Below, piece by piece: positions 33,984-43,062 of a stretch of DNA of 64,000 nt (the stretch's first letter is position 1; every line of letters begins with the position of its first letter). Both the position numbers and the translations under genes were made by a program. The notes beneath the pieces are model-generated. The model saw only the letters and a program-made list of their open reading frames with translations. It was not told the origin of the DNA and made no database searches. The DNA is from Rubrolithibacter sp043763625 (lineage in GTDB: Bacteria; Bacteroidota; Bacteroidia; Sphingobacteriales; Sphingobacteriaceae), in assembly GCA_043763625.1 (NCBI GenBank), contig JAYULL010000124.1, forward strand, positions 41,456 through 105,455. The letters run 5' to 3'.

Positions 33984-34616
33984 ATGAAATTTTTGCTTGT
34001 TGCTGCAACCGTTAACGAAGTTGAGCCGGTTATTGAGCGTTTTGCACTGACAAAAACCGAAACCGGTTATTCGGGCGAAAAATTTGATTTGCTGATACCG
34101 GGAGTAGGAATGGTTTCCACTGCCTACACGTTAGGATCTGTGTTAGCAAGAACTCCGTATCACTTTGCATTAAATGCCGGAATTGCCGGAAGCTTTACCG
34201 GGCATTTCAGTTTAGGAGAAGTTTTTAATGTAAGCGAAGATTGCTTTTGCGAATTAGGAGCAGAAGACGGAGAAAGTTTTATCTCGATAGAAGAATTGGG
34301 TTTTGGCAAAAGCAGGATAAAACCAATAGAGACGCCTTTTAAATTGAATCTTCCGCTTGCCGCCGGAGTAACAGTAAACACCGTTCACGGGAACGAAAAA
34401 ACAATAGCAGCGTTGAAAAATCGAATAAATGCAGATGTAGAAACAATGGAAGGGGCAGCCTTTTTTTATGCCTGCAATCGAAGTAATCTTCCTTCGGCTC
34501 AAATTCGAGCCGTTTCTAACTATGTGGAAAAGCGAAACCGTGACAGTTGGAAAACAGATTTAGCAATCGCTAATCTTAACAGTTTTTTAATTGATTTTAT
34601 TTCTAAGGTCTTATGA
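33984..34616 (+). CDS. mqnB: Futalosine hydrolase
   Basis: MqnB cleaves hypoxanthine from futalosine in the futalosine route to menaquinone. The 210-residue protein has the nucleoside phosphorylase/hydrolase fold with the FLLVAATVNEVEP start, the LLIPGVGMVSTAYTLG glycine-rich block, ALNAGIAGSF, and the EGAAFFYAC region near 155. The start follows a -7-like box closely. The stop overlaps the mqnD start by 4 bp (ATGA), indicating coupling. Confidence 0.93.
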   Translation: MKFLLVAATVNEVEPVIERFALTKTETGYSGEKFDLLIPGVGMVSTAYTLGSVLARTPYHFALNAGIAGSFTGHFSLGEVFNVSEDCFCELGAEDGESFISIEELGFGKSRIKPIETPFKLNLPLAAGVTVNTVHGNEKTIAALKNRINADVETMEGAAFFYACNRSNLPSAQIRAVSNYVEKRNRDSWKTDLAIANLNSFLIDFISKVL

Positions 34617-35506
34617 AGCTTACTTTGGGGTTTTCGCCCTGCCCCAACGATACCTTTATTTTCGATGCACTGATTCATCATAAGATTGATACCGAGGGTT
34701 TAGAGTTTGAGGTTTTTTTTGATGATGTAGAAACGCTTAATCAACGAGCTTTTAGGGCAGAACAGGATATTACAAAGCTCAGCTTCCATGCTTTTGCTTA
34801 TGTTACAGATAAATATGTTCTTTTAAATTCCGGAAGCGCTTTAGGTTTTGGCGTGGGGCCCTTGGTGATTAGCCGTGAGCAGTCCGCTTTAAGCTTTAAG
34901 CCTTCAGCTTTGAGCTCTCAGCTTTCAGCTATGAAAACTCGAAACGCCGACTTCATCTCAAATCTAAAAATCGGTATTCCCGGCAAGTACACCACAGCAA
35001 ATTTTCTTTTCAGTCTGGCTTTTCCGGAAGCAAAAAATAAAATTCAAATGCTCTTCACCGAAATAGAGCATAAGCTTGTTGACGGCGAAATAGATCTGGG
35101 ATTAATTATACACGAGAATCGCTTTACCTACCAAAAGAAGGGGCTACATAAAGTAATTGACTTAGGCGAATTTTGGGAAAACTTAACAGGATGCGCAATC
35201 CCGTTAGGAGGAATCGTAATTAGAAGAGATTTACCTTTAGGAATAAAACAGAAGTTTGATCGCGTTTTAAAACGAAGCGTTGAGTTTGCATTCGAAAATC
35301 CCAAGTCAGGCATTAACTTTATTAAGCAGCACGCTCAAGAAATGGACGAGGAAGTGATGTATAATCATATTGAACTTTACGTGAATAAATATTCGGTTGA
35401 ATTAGGCGAAGAAGGCCGAAAAGCTGTAGAAGTTTTATTCGACATGGCTTTAGAGAAAGGTATTCTTCCGAATATTGTAACGAACATATTTTTAGAGGCG
35501 GAATAA
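34613..35506 (+). CDS. mqnD: 1,4-dihydroxy-6-naphthoate synthase
   Basis: MqnD converts cyclic dehypoxanthine futalosine to 1,4-dihydroxy-6-naphthoate, the menaquinone head-group precursor. The 297-residue protein has the periplasmic-binding-like fold with FSPCPNDTFIF at 7-17, FHAFAYV at 58-64, IPGKYTTANFL near 122 and LIIHENRFTY. Between VISREQ (about 90) and ISNLKIGIPG (about 118) it carries a Ser/Leu-rich stretch, residues 89-116, that looks inserted and is encoded by a short-repeat DNA segment. The frame is kept, so the enzyme may still work with an enlarged loop. Confidence 0.93.
   Translation: MKLTLGFSPCPNDTFIFDALIHHKIDTEGLEFEVFFDDVETLNQRAFRAEQDITKLSFHAFAYVTDKYVLLNSGSALGFGVGPLVISREQSALSFKPSALSSQLSAMKTRNADFISNLKIGIPGKYTTANFLFSLAFPEAKNKIQMLFTEIEHKLVDGEIDLGLIIHENRFTYQKKGLHKVIDLGEFWENLTGCAIPLGGIVIRRDLPLGIKQKFDRVLKRSVEFAFENPKSGINFIKQHAQEMDEEVMYNHIELYVNKYSVELGEEGRKAVEVLFDMALEKGILPNIVTNIFLEAE
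34886..34930 (+). repeat. In-frame short-repeat segment inside mqnD
   Basis: The DNA consists of degenerate copies of a CTTTMAGC-like unit (GCTTTAAG, GCTTTAAG, CTTCAGCTTTGAG, CTCTCAGCTTTCAGCT). It is translated into the low-complexity SALSFKPSALSSQLSA. The unit is unlike surrounding mqnD codons and interrupts a conserved part of the protein. Confidence 0.6.
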
Positions 35507-35561
35507 CAAACGCGTTTGTCGGGCAAATTCAACGTTCAGAAATAATTAATTTACTTCAATC

Positions 35562-36527
35562 ATGATAATAATTACCGGAGCTGCAGGATTTATCGGAAGC
35601 TGTTTAATTCAGAAATTAAACGACGAAGGCTACAACGACCTGATTTTAGCGGACGACTTTTCAAACGCGGAGCAGAATAAAAATTTTCAAGGTAAAAAAT
35701 ACACTGCTACCGTGGATCGCCTTGCATTATTTCAATTTCTTCGCGACAACCAAGTACACGTGCAATTTATCTTTCATTTAGGAGCCAGAACCGACACCAC
35801 CGAATTCGATTATGAATTGCTTAAAAAGCTGAATTTAGATTACACAAAAGAGGTTTGGAATCTATGCGTTGAATTTGGGTTTCCTTTAGTTTACGCTTCC
35901 TCCGCCGCTACTTACGGTTTAGGAGAACACGGTTACGATGACGACGAAAGTAAAATTGACCTGTTAACCCCTTTGAACCCTTACGGCGATTCGAAAAACG
36001 AATTTGATAAATGGGCCCTGCTGCAAGAAAGAAAGCCGTATTACTGGACCGGATTGAAGTTTTTTAATGTATACGGGCCGAATGAATACCACAAGGGCCG
36101 AATGGCTTCTGTAATCTTTCATACGTTTAATCAAATTAAGGAAAAAGGCTCGATGAAGCTTTTTAAATCGCATAAAGAAGGAATAAAACACGGCGAACAG
36201 ATGCGTGATTTTGTGTATGTAAAAGATGTGACCGATGTACTTTATTTCTTAATGCATAACCGTAAGCATTCCGGCATTTATAATCTTGGTTCCGGTAAAG
36301 CTCGAACCTTCTTGGATCTGGCCACCAATACATTTAAGGCTTTAGATTTAGAACCGAATATAGAATTTGTACCCACGCCTGAAGATATTCGTGATAAATA
36401 CCAATACTTCACCGAAGCAGTTATGGGAAAGCTCAAAAGTATCGGCTATGTCAAACCTTTCCACTCACTGGAAGAAGGAATTGAAGATTATGTTAAAAAC
36501 TACTTGGTTGAGGGGAAGTATTTGTAA
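35562..36527 (+). CDS. hldD: ADP-L-glycero-D-manno-heptose-6-epimerase
   Basis: HldD inverts C6 of ADP-D,D-heptose to make the heptose used in the LPS inner core. The 321-residue extended SDR has the Rossmann motif GAAGFIGS at 6-13, the Ser-Ala-Ala-Thr-Tyr active-site loop (YASSAATYG near 112), YxxxK as YGDSK near 140, and KFFNVYGPNEYHKGRMAS, which is characteristic of this epimerase. The length is normal. It is transcribed alone, 55 bp after mqnD with a short T-rich gap; sharing a transcript with mqnBD is possible. Confidence 0.95.
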   Translation: MIIITGAAGFIGSCLIQKLNDEGYNDLILADDFSNAEQNKNFQGKKYTATVDRLALFQFLRDNQVHVQFIFHLGARTDTTEFDYELLKKLNLDYTKEVWNLCVEFGFPLVYASSAATYGLGEHGYDDDESKIDLLTPLNPYGDSKNEFDKWALLQERKPYYWTGLKFFNVYGPNEYHKGRMASVIFHTFNQIKEKGSMKLFKSHKEGIKHGEQMRDFVYVKDVTDVLYFLMHNRKHSGIYNLGSGKARTFLDLATNTFKALDLEPNIEFVPTPEDIRDKYQYFTEAVMGKLKSIGYVKPFHSLEEGIEDYVKNYLVEGKYL

Positions 36528-36596
36528 TAGTGGTTAAAGGTTAAAGTTATTCAATGTTCTACCTGAATTACTATTGTTCCAATTCCAATGAAATTC

Positions 36597-37499
36597 CTAC
36601 TGTTGCCCCAAAATTATCGGTGCGGTTTTTCCGCTTCCCATAATAATGATTTTTGTGTTCGGAGAAGTAGCAATTTCTTTTTGGGCCTTTATTGCTTCGT
36701 ACTGCAATTGCTTATCGCTTAAGTTGGTAGATAGAATCTTTTGATAATCTGCTATTCCTTGAGCTTGAACTCGCATACGTTCTGCTTCCTGACGCTCTTT
36801 TTGCAGAACAAAAATCATTTTTTGCGCGTCTTGTTCGGCATTTATCTTAGATTCGATCGTCTTTTTTACCGATTCCGGTAAGGTAATATTCCTAACCAAA
36901 AGCTGCTCCAATGTTAAACCTCGGCTCGCAAAACTTTTATTTATAGTCCCGAAAATCTTATTTTGAAACTCTCCGCGTTTAGTCGAATATAAAGCCACAG
37001 CCTCATAATAAACAGCGTTATCGCGTATAGCAGTTCTTGCTACCGGCCTTACTATTTTATCAATATAATCCTTTCCTATTTCCTTCAAAATTTTTGGGGC
37101 CTGCGACGGGCTTACTTTAAAAAGCACAGAAAGATCAAGGGTAACTTCTAAACCATCGGCAGTTAAAACTCGAATTGCGTCATCGCCTTCTTGGTTGCCC
37201 TCATTATGCACTGCACTCATCGTGTAATTCTGAGTTTTAATATCGAATTGAGTAATATCAACCAAGGGATTGATAACATGGAGTCCGCTTGTTAAAACAT
37301 CATCATCAACTTTACCGAAAAGGGTCTTAACACCAACTTCACCGGGTTCAACTACTTTAAACATCGAGGTAAAGGCCCCGATAAGGATAAGCAAAACCCC
37401 GGCACCTCGAACGATGAAAGGGATTTTGTTATCTACAAATTTTTGGGCTAAAGAGAAGCTCACTAAAAGAGCGATAAATCCTAGAATAATTAAAAACAT
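36597..37499 (-). CDS. Prohibitin/SPFH (band 7) family membrane protein
   Basis: From the ATG at 37499 the protein has 300 residues; the frame is open 36 bp further upstream. Two N-terminal hydrophobic segments (about 2-20 and 28-44) lead into an SPFH domain with VEPGEVGVKTLFGKV near 52-66 and the conserved LTLEQLLVRNITLPESVKKTIE near 180. A C-terminal Gln/Ala-rich coiled coil follows. Such proteins form large ring or cage complexes on membranes and stabilise or regulate partners such as FtsH; no partner is adjacent here. Confidence 0.92.
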   Translation of the reverse strand: MFLIILGFIALLVSFSLAQKFVDNKIPFIVRGAGVLLILIGAFTSMFKVVEPGEVGVKTLFGKVDDDVLTSGLHVINPLVDITQFDIKTQNYTMSAVHNEGNQEGDDAIRVLTADGLEVTLDLSVLFKVSPSQAPKILKEIGKDYIDKIVRPVARTAIRDNAVYYEAVALYSTKRGEFQNKIFGTINKSFASRGLTLEQLLVRNITLPESVKKTIESKINAEQDAQKMIFVLQKERQEAERMRVQAQGIADYQKILSTNLSDKQLQYEAIKAQKEIATSPNTKIIIMGSGKTAPIILGQQ

Positions 37500-37719
37500 A
37501 GCTTTTTGATTTAAATATAGAAAGAATATAGGCAACTTCTCCGGGGTTGTTTCAGTTAGCTTATTCTTTTACTATGAGGGTTTGATTAAATTTTAGCTAA
37601 AGGGTTACAGAACTAAAATTGTTAACGGGTATTTTCGCAGCTTAACTATCGACTAGGCCATCAATTTTAAACCTAGGTGTTTATAGTGCTGATTTAATCA
37701 TGATCAATGCAAATGGGAA

Positions 37720-38030
37720 CGTTAAGCTTTAATCAGGATTATACCGGGATGTTGCCTTTTCAATGTGCACATGGGCCGGCCTCATTTCGTGAAAAATAGT
37801 TGGGCAGCCAAAGTAGACGGAGGTCGGCAGTTATTACGTATGCTCACCGTAGAAATTAATGCCCATTTGCCGGAAATGCCAAAATGAAACTCACTGAGTT
37901 GGGGGAAGGTTTTGTTAGGAGTCAGGTATTTCAATACTCTGTAAACGCTGATAATTTGAAGAATTAAGGGGGAAGGGTAGAATTTGAATTAATCAAATTT
38001 TCGTCGCTCTATCAGGATGCAATATTTTTA
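37720..38030 (+). pseudogene. Decayed coding remnant, family unknown
   Basis: The gap 37500-38067 contains protein-like stretches in changing plus-strand frames. One gives DYTGMLPFQCAHGPASF, another RMLTVEINAHLPEMPK, and a third KLTELGEGFVRSQVFQYS, which after a single in-frame TAA goes on as RVEFELIKFSSLYQ. Adjoining pieces join in order across frameshifts. This suggests a once intact secreted or enzymatic protein. I could not assign the family. The first 220 bp of the gap show nothing else. Confidence 0.45.
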
Positions 38031-38067
38031 TAAGAATTGAAGATGTCCTCTTGGCCTATAAGCGAAA

Positions 38068-38265
38068 TCATTTTAAGACTTTGCTTCTTGCCGTTTCTCG
38101 GACTTGTTTAACCAGCCTAATTTTTAAATAGATAAATAAGGCTAAAATGAAGCCGCTACCGAGCATTAAGCTGTACTGTTTATGATTATATAGCCATATC
38201 AGACACAGAACGCATGCAAATATGGCCATATTAAAGAAAATGTTTAAAAGGATTTGCTTTACCAT
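38068..38265 (-). CDS. Small two-helix membrane protein
   Basis: The 65-residue protein from the ATG at 38265 consists of two hydrophobic helices (about 7-26 and 32-48) followed by a basic tail (KIRLVKQVRETARSK). It should lie in the inner membrane with its C-terminus in the cytoplasm. It resembles a small Bacteroidota family of unknown function (DUF6358-like; from memory, not tested). Its start overlaps the rhodanese stop by one base (TAATG), so the two are translationally coupled. Confidence 0.75.
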   Translation of the reverse strand: MVKQILLNIFFNMAIFACVLCLIWLYNHKQYSLMLGSGFILALFIYLKIRLVKQVRETARSKVLK

Positions 38266-38579
38266 TAACACACTTGCATTTCCGGCTCAAATTCTGATGC
38301 CCAAGCCAAAATTCCACCTTCCAAGTTATATAAATTAGTGTAGCCTAACTGCTCTAACTGCTGCACGGCAGCCGCACTTCTTTTTCCGCTTCTGCACTGC
38401 ATTATTACAGGCTTATCTTTCGATATTTTCGAAGCTTCAAGTATTACGTTTGCCAGAGGAATATTCTCGCCGCCTAGGTTAGACATTTCATACTCAAACG
38501 GCTCGCGAACATCGATTAATTGGAAATCTTCTTTATTGTCAATTTTCTCTTTGAGTTCTTGTACTGTAATCGCTTTCAT
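38265..38579 (-). CDS. Rhodanese-like domain protein
   Basis: A single-domain rhodanese of 104 residues starting at ATG 38579 (MKAITVQELKEKI). It has the LIDVREPFEYE motif and the active-site loop CRSGKRS with the persulfide-carrying Cys near 64. The loop is six residues long, as in sulfurtransferases acting on sulfur rather than arsenate or phosphate. It should carry sulfane sulfur in the cytoplasm. It is coupled to a small membrane-protein gene downstream. Confidence 0.93.
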   Translation of the reverse strand: MKAITVQELKEKIDNKEDFQLIDVREPFEYEMSNLGGENIPLANVILEASKISKDKPVIMQCRSGKRSAAAVQQLEQLGYTNLYNLEGGILAWASEFEPEMQVC

Positions 38580-38709
38580 AATAATAAGATATTTGCTCAA
38601 ATATATAAATATTGCAAATCGTGCTTCTTTACGTAATGTAATATATTTTTTTGGCTCCGTAACAACTTGAAACTCTCAGCGTTCTATAACATATTTTGTT
38701 CGAAATTTA

Positions 38710-39828
38710 ATGAAAAGCATTACTAACTTTTTTTGGTTTTGTTCAGGCGCTCATTCCGATACCTTAAAAAAGTATCCTACAGAGCATAACAAATACGTAG
38801 GTATCGGTGCTACTATTTTCTTCACCGCTCTTTTTGCATGCCTCTCCGGTGGATATGCGATGTACTTTGTTTTTTCGGGAAGTTCTTTCGCAGTTTTCTT
38901 TGCTGCCCTTTTCGGGATTTTGTGGGGTTTAGCAATCTTTAATATGGACCGATACATTGTTAGTAGTATCAGCAAAAACGGAACAACAAACCAACAGATT
39001 TTACAAGCTACACCTCGTATACTGCTTGCTATCATGATCGGGGTTGTTATTTCGCGGCCGCTGGAATTAAAACTGTTTGATAAAGAAATTCGACAAAAAC
39101 TTAAAACAAGCTATCTTAACGGGCAGCGTTCCAAGATTGATACGTTGAACCAAACCTTTGTTACCAAGTACACCATGGAGCTCGGTAAAATCGGCGACTT
39201 AACCAAAGAGAGAGACTCGCTTACGAAAGATATAAATCGCTCACGCTACGTTTTAAATCAAGAAATCTTCGGGGATAAAACCAATCAAACATCAGGAAAA
39301 GAAGGTTACGGAACTTTTGCTAAACAAAAAGAAACAGTTGTAAACCAAAAAATTGAACGTTTGGCGGCTGTTCGAGCAGAAATAGGAAAATGGGAAGATT
39401 TTATAAATCGCCGAAAAGAAATGGACGGGATTTCAAGCGAACGTATGTTTAGCGGAAAGCAGCTTGACAGTTTAGTGAGCGTGGCCGGATTTGCCGATCG
39501 AAACTGGGCCTTGGGACAACTCTCTTTTAACAACGACGGGAGTCGAAACTTAGACACCTATTTCGCTATCACTTTTATAAGTTTCTTGTTCATCCTGTTT
39601 GAGTGCTTGCCGGTTTTTGTTAAGCTGATGAGTAATAGAGGGCCTTACGATATAGCACTACAGAATTATGAAGAGGCACTTGTACACGGCTCATTTAAAG
39701 AAAAAGACTACGACGTGGCAGTTACAGATGGGGTTCAAGACATTAAAGTACAGACCGAAATTGACAAGCAAAAGCAGATTATTAAGGGCACGTCTGTCCG
39801 TGATCTTACAAACTACTCTTTTGATTAA
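38710..39828 (+). CDS. DUF4407 family membrane protein
   Basis: The 372-residue protein begins with the DUF4407-typical SITNFFWFCSGAH and has membrane helices at about 30-50, 55-75, 92-112 and 285-305. Between helices three and four lies a long charged coiled-coil segment of about 160 residues that should face the periplasm. The C-terminal 60 residues are soluble. The function is unknown. A near-consensus -7 sequence (TATTTTG, about 15 bp upstream) may drive it. It is transcribed alone. Confidence 0.9.
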   Translation: MKSITNFFWFCSGAHSDTLKKYPTEHNKYVGIGATIFFTALFACLSGGYAMYFVFSGSSFAVFFAALFGILWGLAIFNMDRYIVSSISKNGTTNQQILQATPRILLAIMIGVVISRPLELKLFDKEIRQKLKTSYLNGQRSKIDTLNQTFVTKYTMELGKIGDLTKERDSLTKDINRSRYVLNQEIFGDKTNQTSGKEGYGTFAKQKETVVNQKIERLAAVRAEIGKWEDFINRRKEMDGISSERMFSGKQLDSLVSVAGFADRNWALGQLSFNNDGSRNLDTYFAITFISFLFILFECLPVFVKLMSNRGPYDIALQNYEEALVHGSFKEKDYDVAVTDGVQDIKVQTEIDKQKQIIKGTSVRDLTNYSFD

Positions 39829-39892
39829 ATTCTTTAGTGCCCTCTGATCAAGAATTTTCATCCTAAACAGTATTAAAGTTTTTGGGCTGTTC

Positions 39893-42783
39893 TTAATTCA
39901 AAATCTCTCTAATATCTTCTTGCGAAAGTGATTTAACAAAACTATCCTCGGTAGTAATTAAACTTTCGGCAACTAACTTTTTGCGGTTTTGAAGGGCGAG
40001 TATCTTCTCCTCAACACTGTCTTTAGTGATGAATTTGTAAATAAATACCTTTTTGTCCTGCCCGATCCGGTGGGTTCGATCCACAGCTTGTTGTTCAACC
40101 GCCGGGTTCCACCAAGGGTCAAGTATAAACACGTAATCTGCTTCTGTAAGGTTTAATCCTACCCCTCCGGCTTTAATAGAAATCAAGAAGAGTTTTATGT
40201 CTTTGTTTTCGGTAAATTCTTTAACTACTTGAGCCCTGTTGGTAGTTGCACCGTCTAAATAAGAATATTGTATTTCTTCTTCGTCCAGATAGTTGCGGTA
40301 AATATTTAATTGCTTTACAAATTGCGAAAACACCAAAACCTTATGACCCCTTAAAAGAACGTTTTCCAACGTGTGAATTACGTTCTCGAATTTGCCGGAT
40401 TCGCCTTCATAGCTCTCATCAATCATAAACGGATGATTTGCAATTTGGCGAAGTTTCATTAAGCCTTGTAAAATTTGCACTTGTGAGTTTTTATAAGTGC
40501 CGTTTTCTATACTTTGAAGCAGCTCGTTCCTGTACTCAGATTTTATTTTTTCGTAATACTGATACTGTTCCTCGCTCATTTTACAATAAAAGAGCTGCTC
40601 TGTTTTCTTTGGCAGCTCTGTGGCCACCTGGCTTTTAGTTCTTCGTAAGATAAAGGGCTTAATTATGGCTTGCAGCTTTCGTGCCTTTTCTTCGTCCTTT
40701 TTCTTTTCAATCGGGTTACAAAATCCTCCTGAAAATAATGGCGGTTGCCAAGGAGCCCCGGATTTATGAAAGACATCTGGGTCCATAAATCATTCACTGA
40801 ATTTTCTACAGGCGTTCCGCTTAAAATTAACTTGTGCTTTGATTTTAACAGTTTTACCGCTTTATAGGATTTAGAAGTGGGATTCTTTATATTTTGGCTT
40901 TCGTCGAGAATGATATAGTTAAAATAGAAAGAGCTGAGTAATTCTACATCAATTCTTGTAATTCCGTACGTAGTAAAAACTAAATTGTATCCGGCAAATA
41001 GTTCAATATCTTTACTTCTAAAGGTGCCGATATGAGCCAGAATTTTTAAATCCGGCGCAAATTTCTCCGTCTCATTCTGCCAATTGTAAATAAGCGACGT
41101 TGGCATTATAATTAAAGATGTAGAAGTTGTCGCCTTTTCGGTGTCTTCTTCTTTTATTTTTTGTAGAAGTGCTAAGGTTTGTACGGTTTTACCCAAACCC
41201 ATATCATCAGCCAAACATCCCCCAAAATTATATTCTCGTAAGAAGTGGAACCAATTATATCCGGCTCGTTGATACGCCCTTAAGTTTCCTCTAAAATTCT
41301 CAGGAAGGGTGTATTCTTCAATTTCTTCAAAATCGCTTAGTTTTTGAAGCTTCCGGTCAAAAGTTATGCTTGCGAGTTCGCTTTCTGTTATGTCTTTAAT
41401 TAAGCCTATGTGATGGCTCTTTATTTTAAGCGATTTCGACCCTTCTGTAAAGTGAAGCAAATTACCGAATTGAGAAAACCATTTTTCAGGAATAACGGCT
41501 ATCTCCCCGGAAGGCAGGGTAAATTCTTTAATACGATTGAGAATATGATGCTTAAGGTCGATAAAGGGAATTCGGTAGGGACCGAAGTGAACTTCCGCAT
41601 AAATATCAAACCAATCGTTAGACTCTTTAAACTCTAAATTTATCCTGCTGAGCCCGAAAACAAAACGCTTGTTTCCTTCCGGCTGTTCTAGTTCAAAGCC
41701 TTTTTCGATAAGCTCTTCGTAATGCTCGTTAAGCCAATCAACAATGTTAACAGAAGCATCTTCGCCTTCAAAAGTATCTATTTCAAGGTTTATAAAAAGT
41801 GTTGCTGCTGTTTTAAGGCCCATATTAAAAAGCTCTTGCAGCTTGTTTTTTTCCCAAATCAGAGAACGCTTAACGCGATGAAAAATATAATCATCACCTT
41901 GTTTTTCCATCCTCACGCTCACTTGTTTTTCACTCCCTGCAGGAAAAATATAACTGCCGTATTTGAAGTACAATTGCAGTTGAGAAACCCCCCCTTCTAC
42001 ATAAATTACTTTTAGTACCGGCGAGGCTTCATATTTCTCGGTTCTAATTTCAAACCCTTCGGCATAAACATGGTGCTTTTCAATAAGCGGAGAAACAAAG
42101 CGTTCGAAATAAGTTTTTTCGGACGATTTTGGTATAGAAATATATCGCTTAGCGAGGAAAGGTTGAAGCTTTTTCCCATCGATAGAATCGTCAAAGTGAT
42201 AAATAACATCATCCAAGAGCAAGCGCGCAGGCAGGTTGCAAATCACTTGTGCATCTTTAAACATAAATTCAATCCGCAGACCCTTATATTTAATCGTTGG
42301 GAAATAGCGGGTTTCTTCACTGTTCCGCCTGAAATGAAACAAAACAGAAGCCGGTTCTTCGGCAAGCTTTAGCGATCTTTCAACCGGCCAGCCTTCTTTG
42401 CTCATTAAAAAAAGTTCTTTGTTACTAAGCAGTTTAATTGCTTCTATAAGGCGCTTTTCAATTTTAGGCCTTATGGTTTCATGTAAACTTTCGTTGTAAA
42501 TCTTTGTGAAGAATTCAACAGGCCTTATCGGTTTTTTATAATAGCGTTTAATAATATGTCCTTGCTCGGTTTCTTCTAAAAGCTTTATCAGTTTCAAATC
42601 CAACTCATCTAAAATGCCGGTAAACTCTTTTGCTGTGGTAGAAAATAAACGTTGATATGTTAATGAAAAATCGCCGTCGGGGTTTAGTTGCACTACGTGG
42701 GGCTCAATTAAATATCCCAAGAAACCATGCTTACAAAACGAGTAAACAACTTTACAAGGCTTCTCAGGGTTAACTCGTAACAT
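39893..42783 (-). pseudogene. SNF2-family helicase, split by a single frameshift
   Basis: The gene starts at ATG 42783 and should encode about 960 residues: an N-terminal half of unknown fold (to about 480), then a SNF2/RapA-type motor. Motif I is DDMGLGKT, motif II is DESQ, and LSGTPVENS follows. Frame 1 runs into an unrelated Arg/Lys tail just after RHYFQEDFV and stops at 40663. Frame 2 resumes with NPIEKKKDEEKARKLQ and continues through FILRRTK, GGVGLNLTEADYV and RTHRIGQ to 39893. One base is missing between 40717 and 40718. There is no slippery heptamer, so this is a disabling mutation or a sequencing error. Confidence 0.85.
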
Positions 42784-43062
42784 GGCGTTTAATGCAAAAA
42801 CAAGGGCAAGTTATCAGATTAAAAAGAGTAAACCTAAGCAGAATAGCCCGGTTTTAAAATTTAAAAGCACGTTAAACGAGTATTGAGAATAAAAGTTCGC
42901 ACTATTTGCACATTTAAGAGAAAAATTTCACTATGTGTGGAATGTAGACCTCACCTTGAAACTTGTACCGCTTTGTAAATCAGTCTTTGGGCTACGGTTT
43001 CAGCAGGTTACCGGATATGGAACAATTATTGGCTAATAGACGTACAACCCAAAAATAACACA

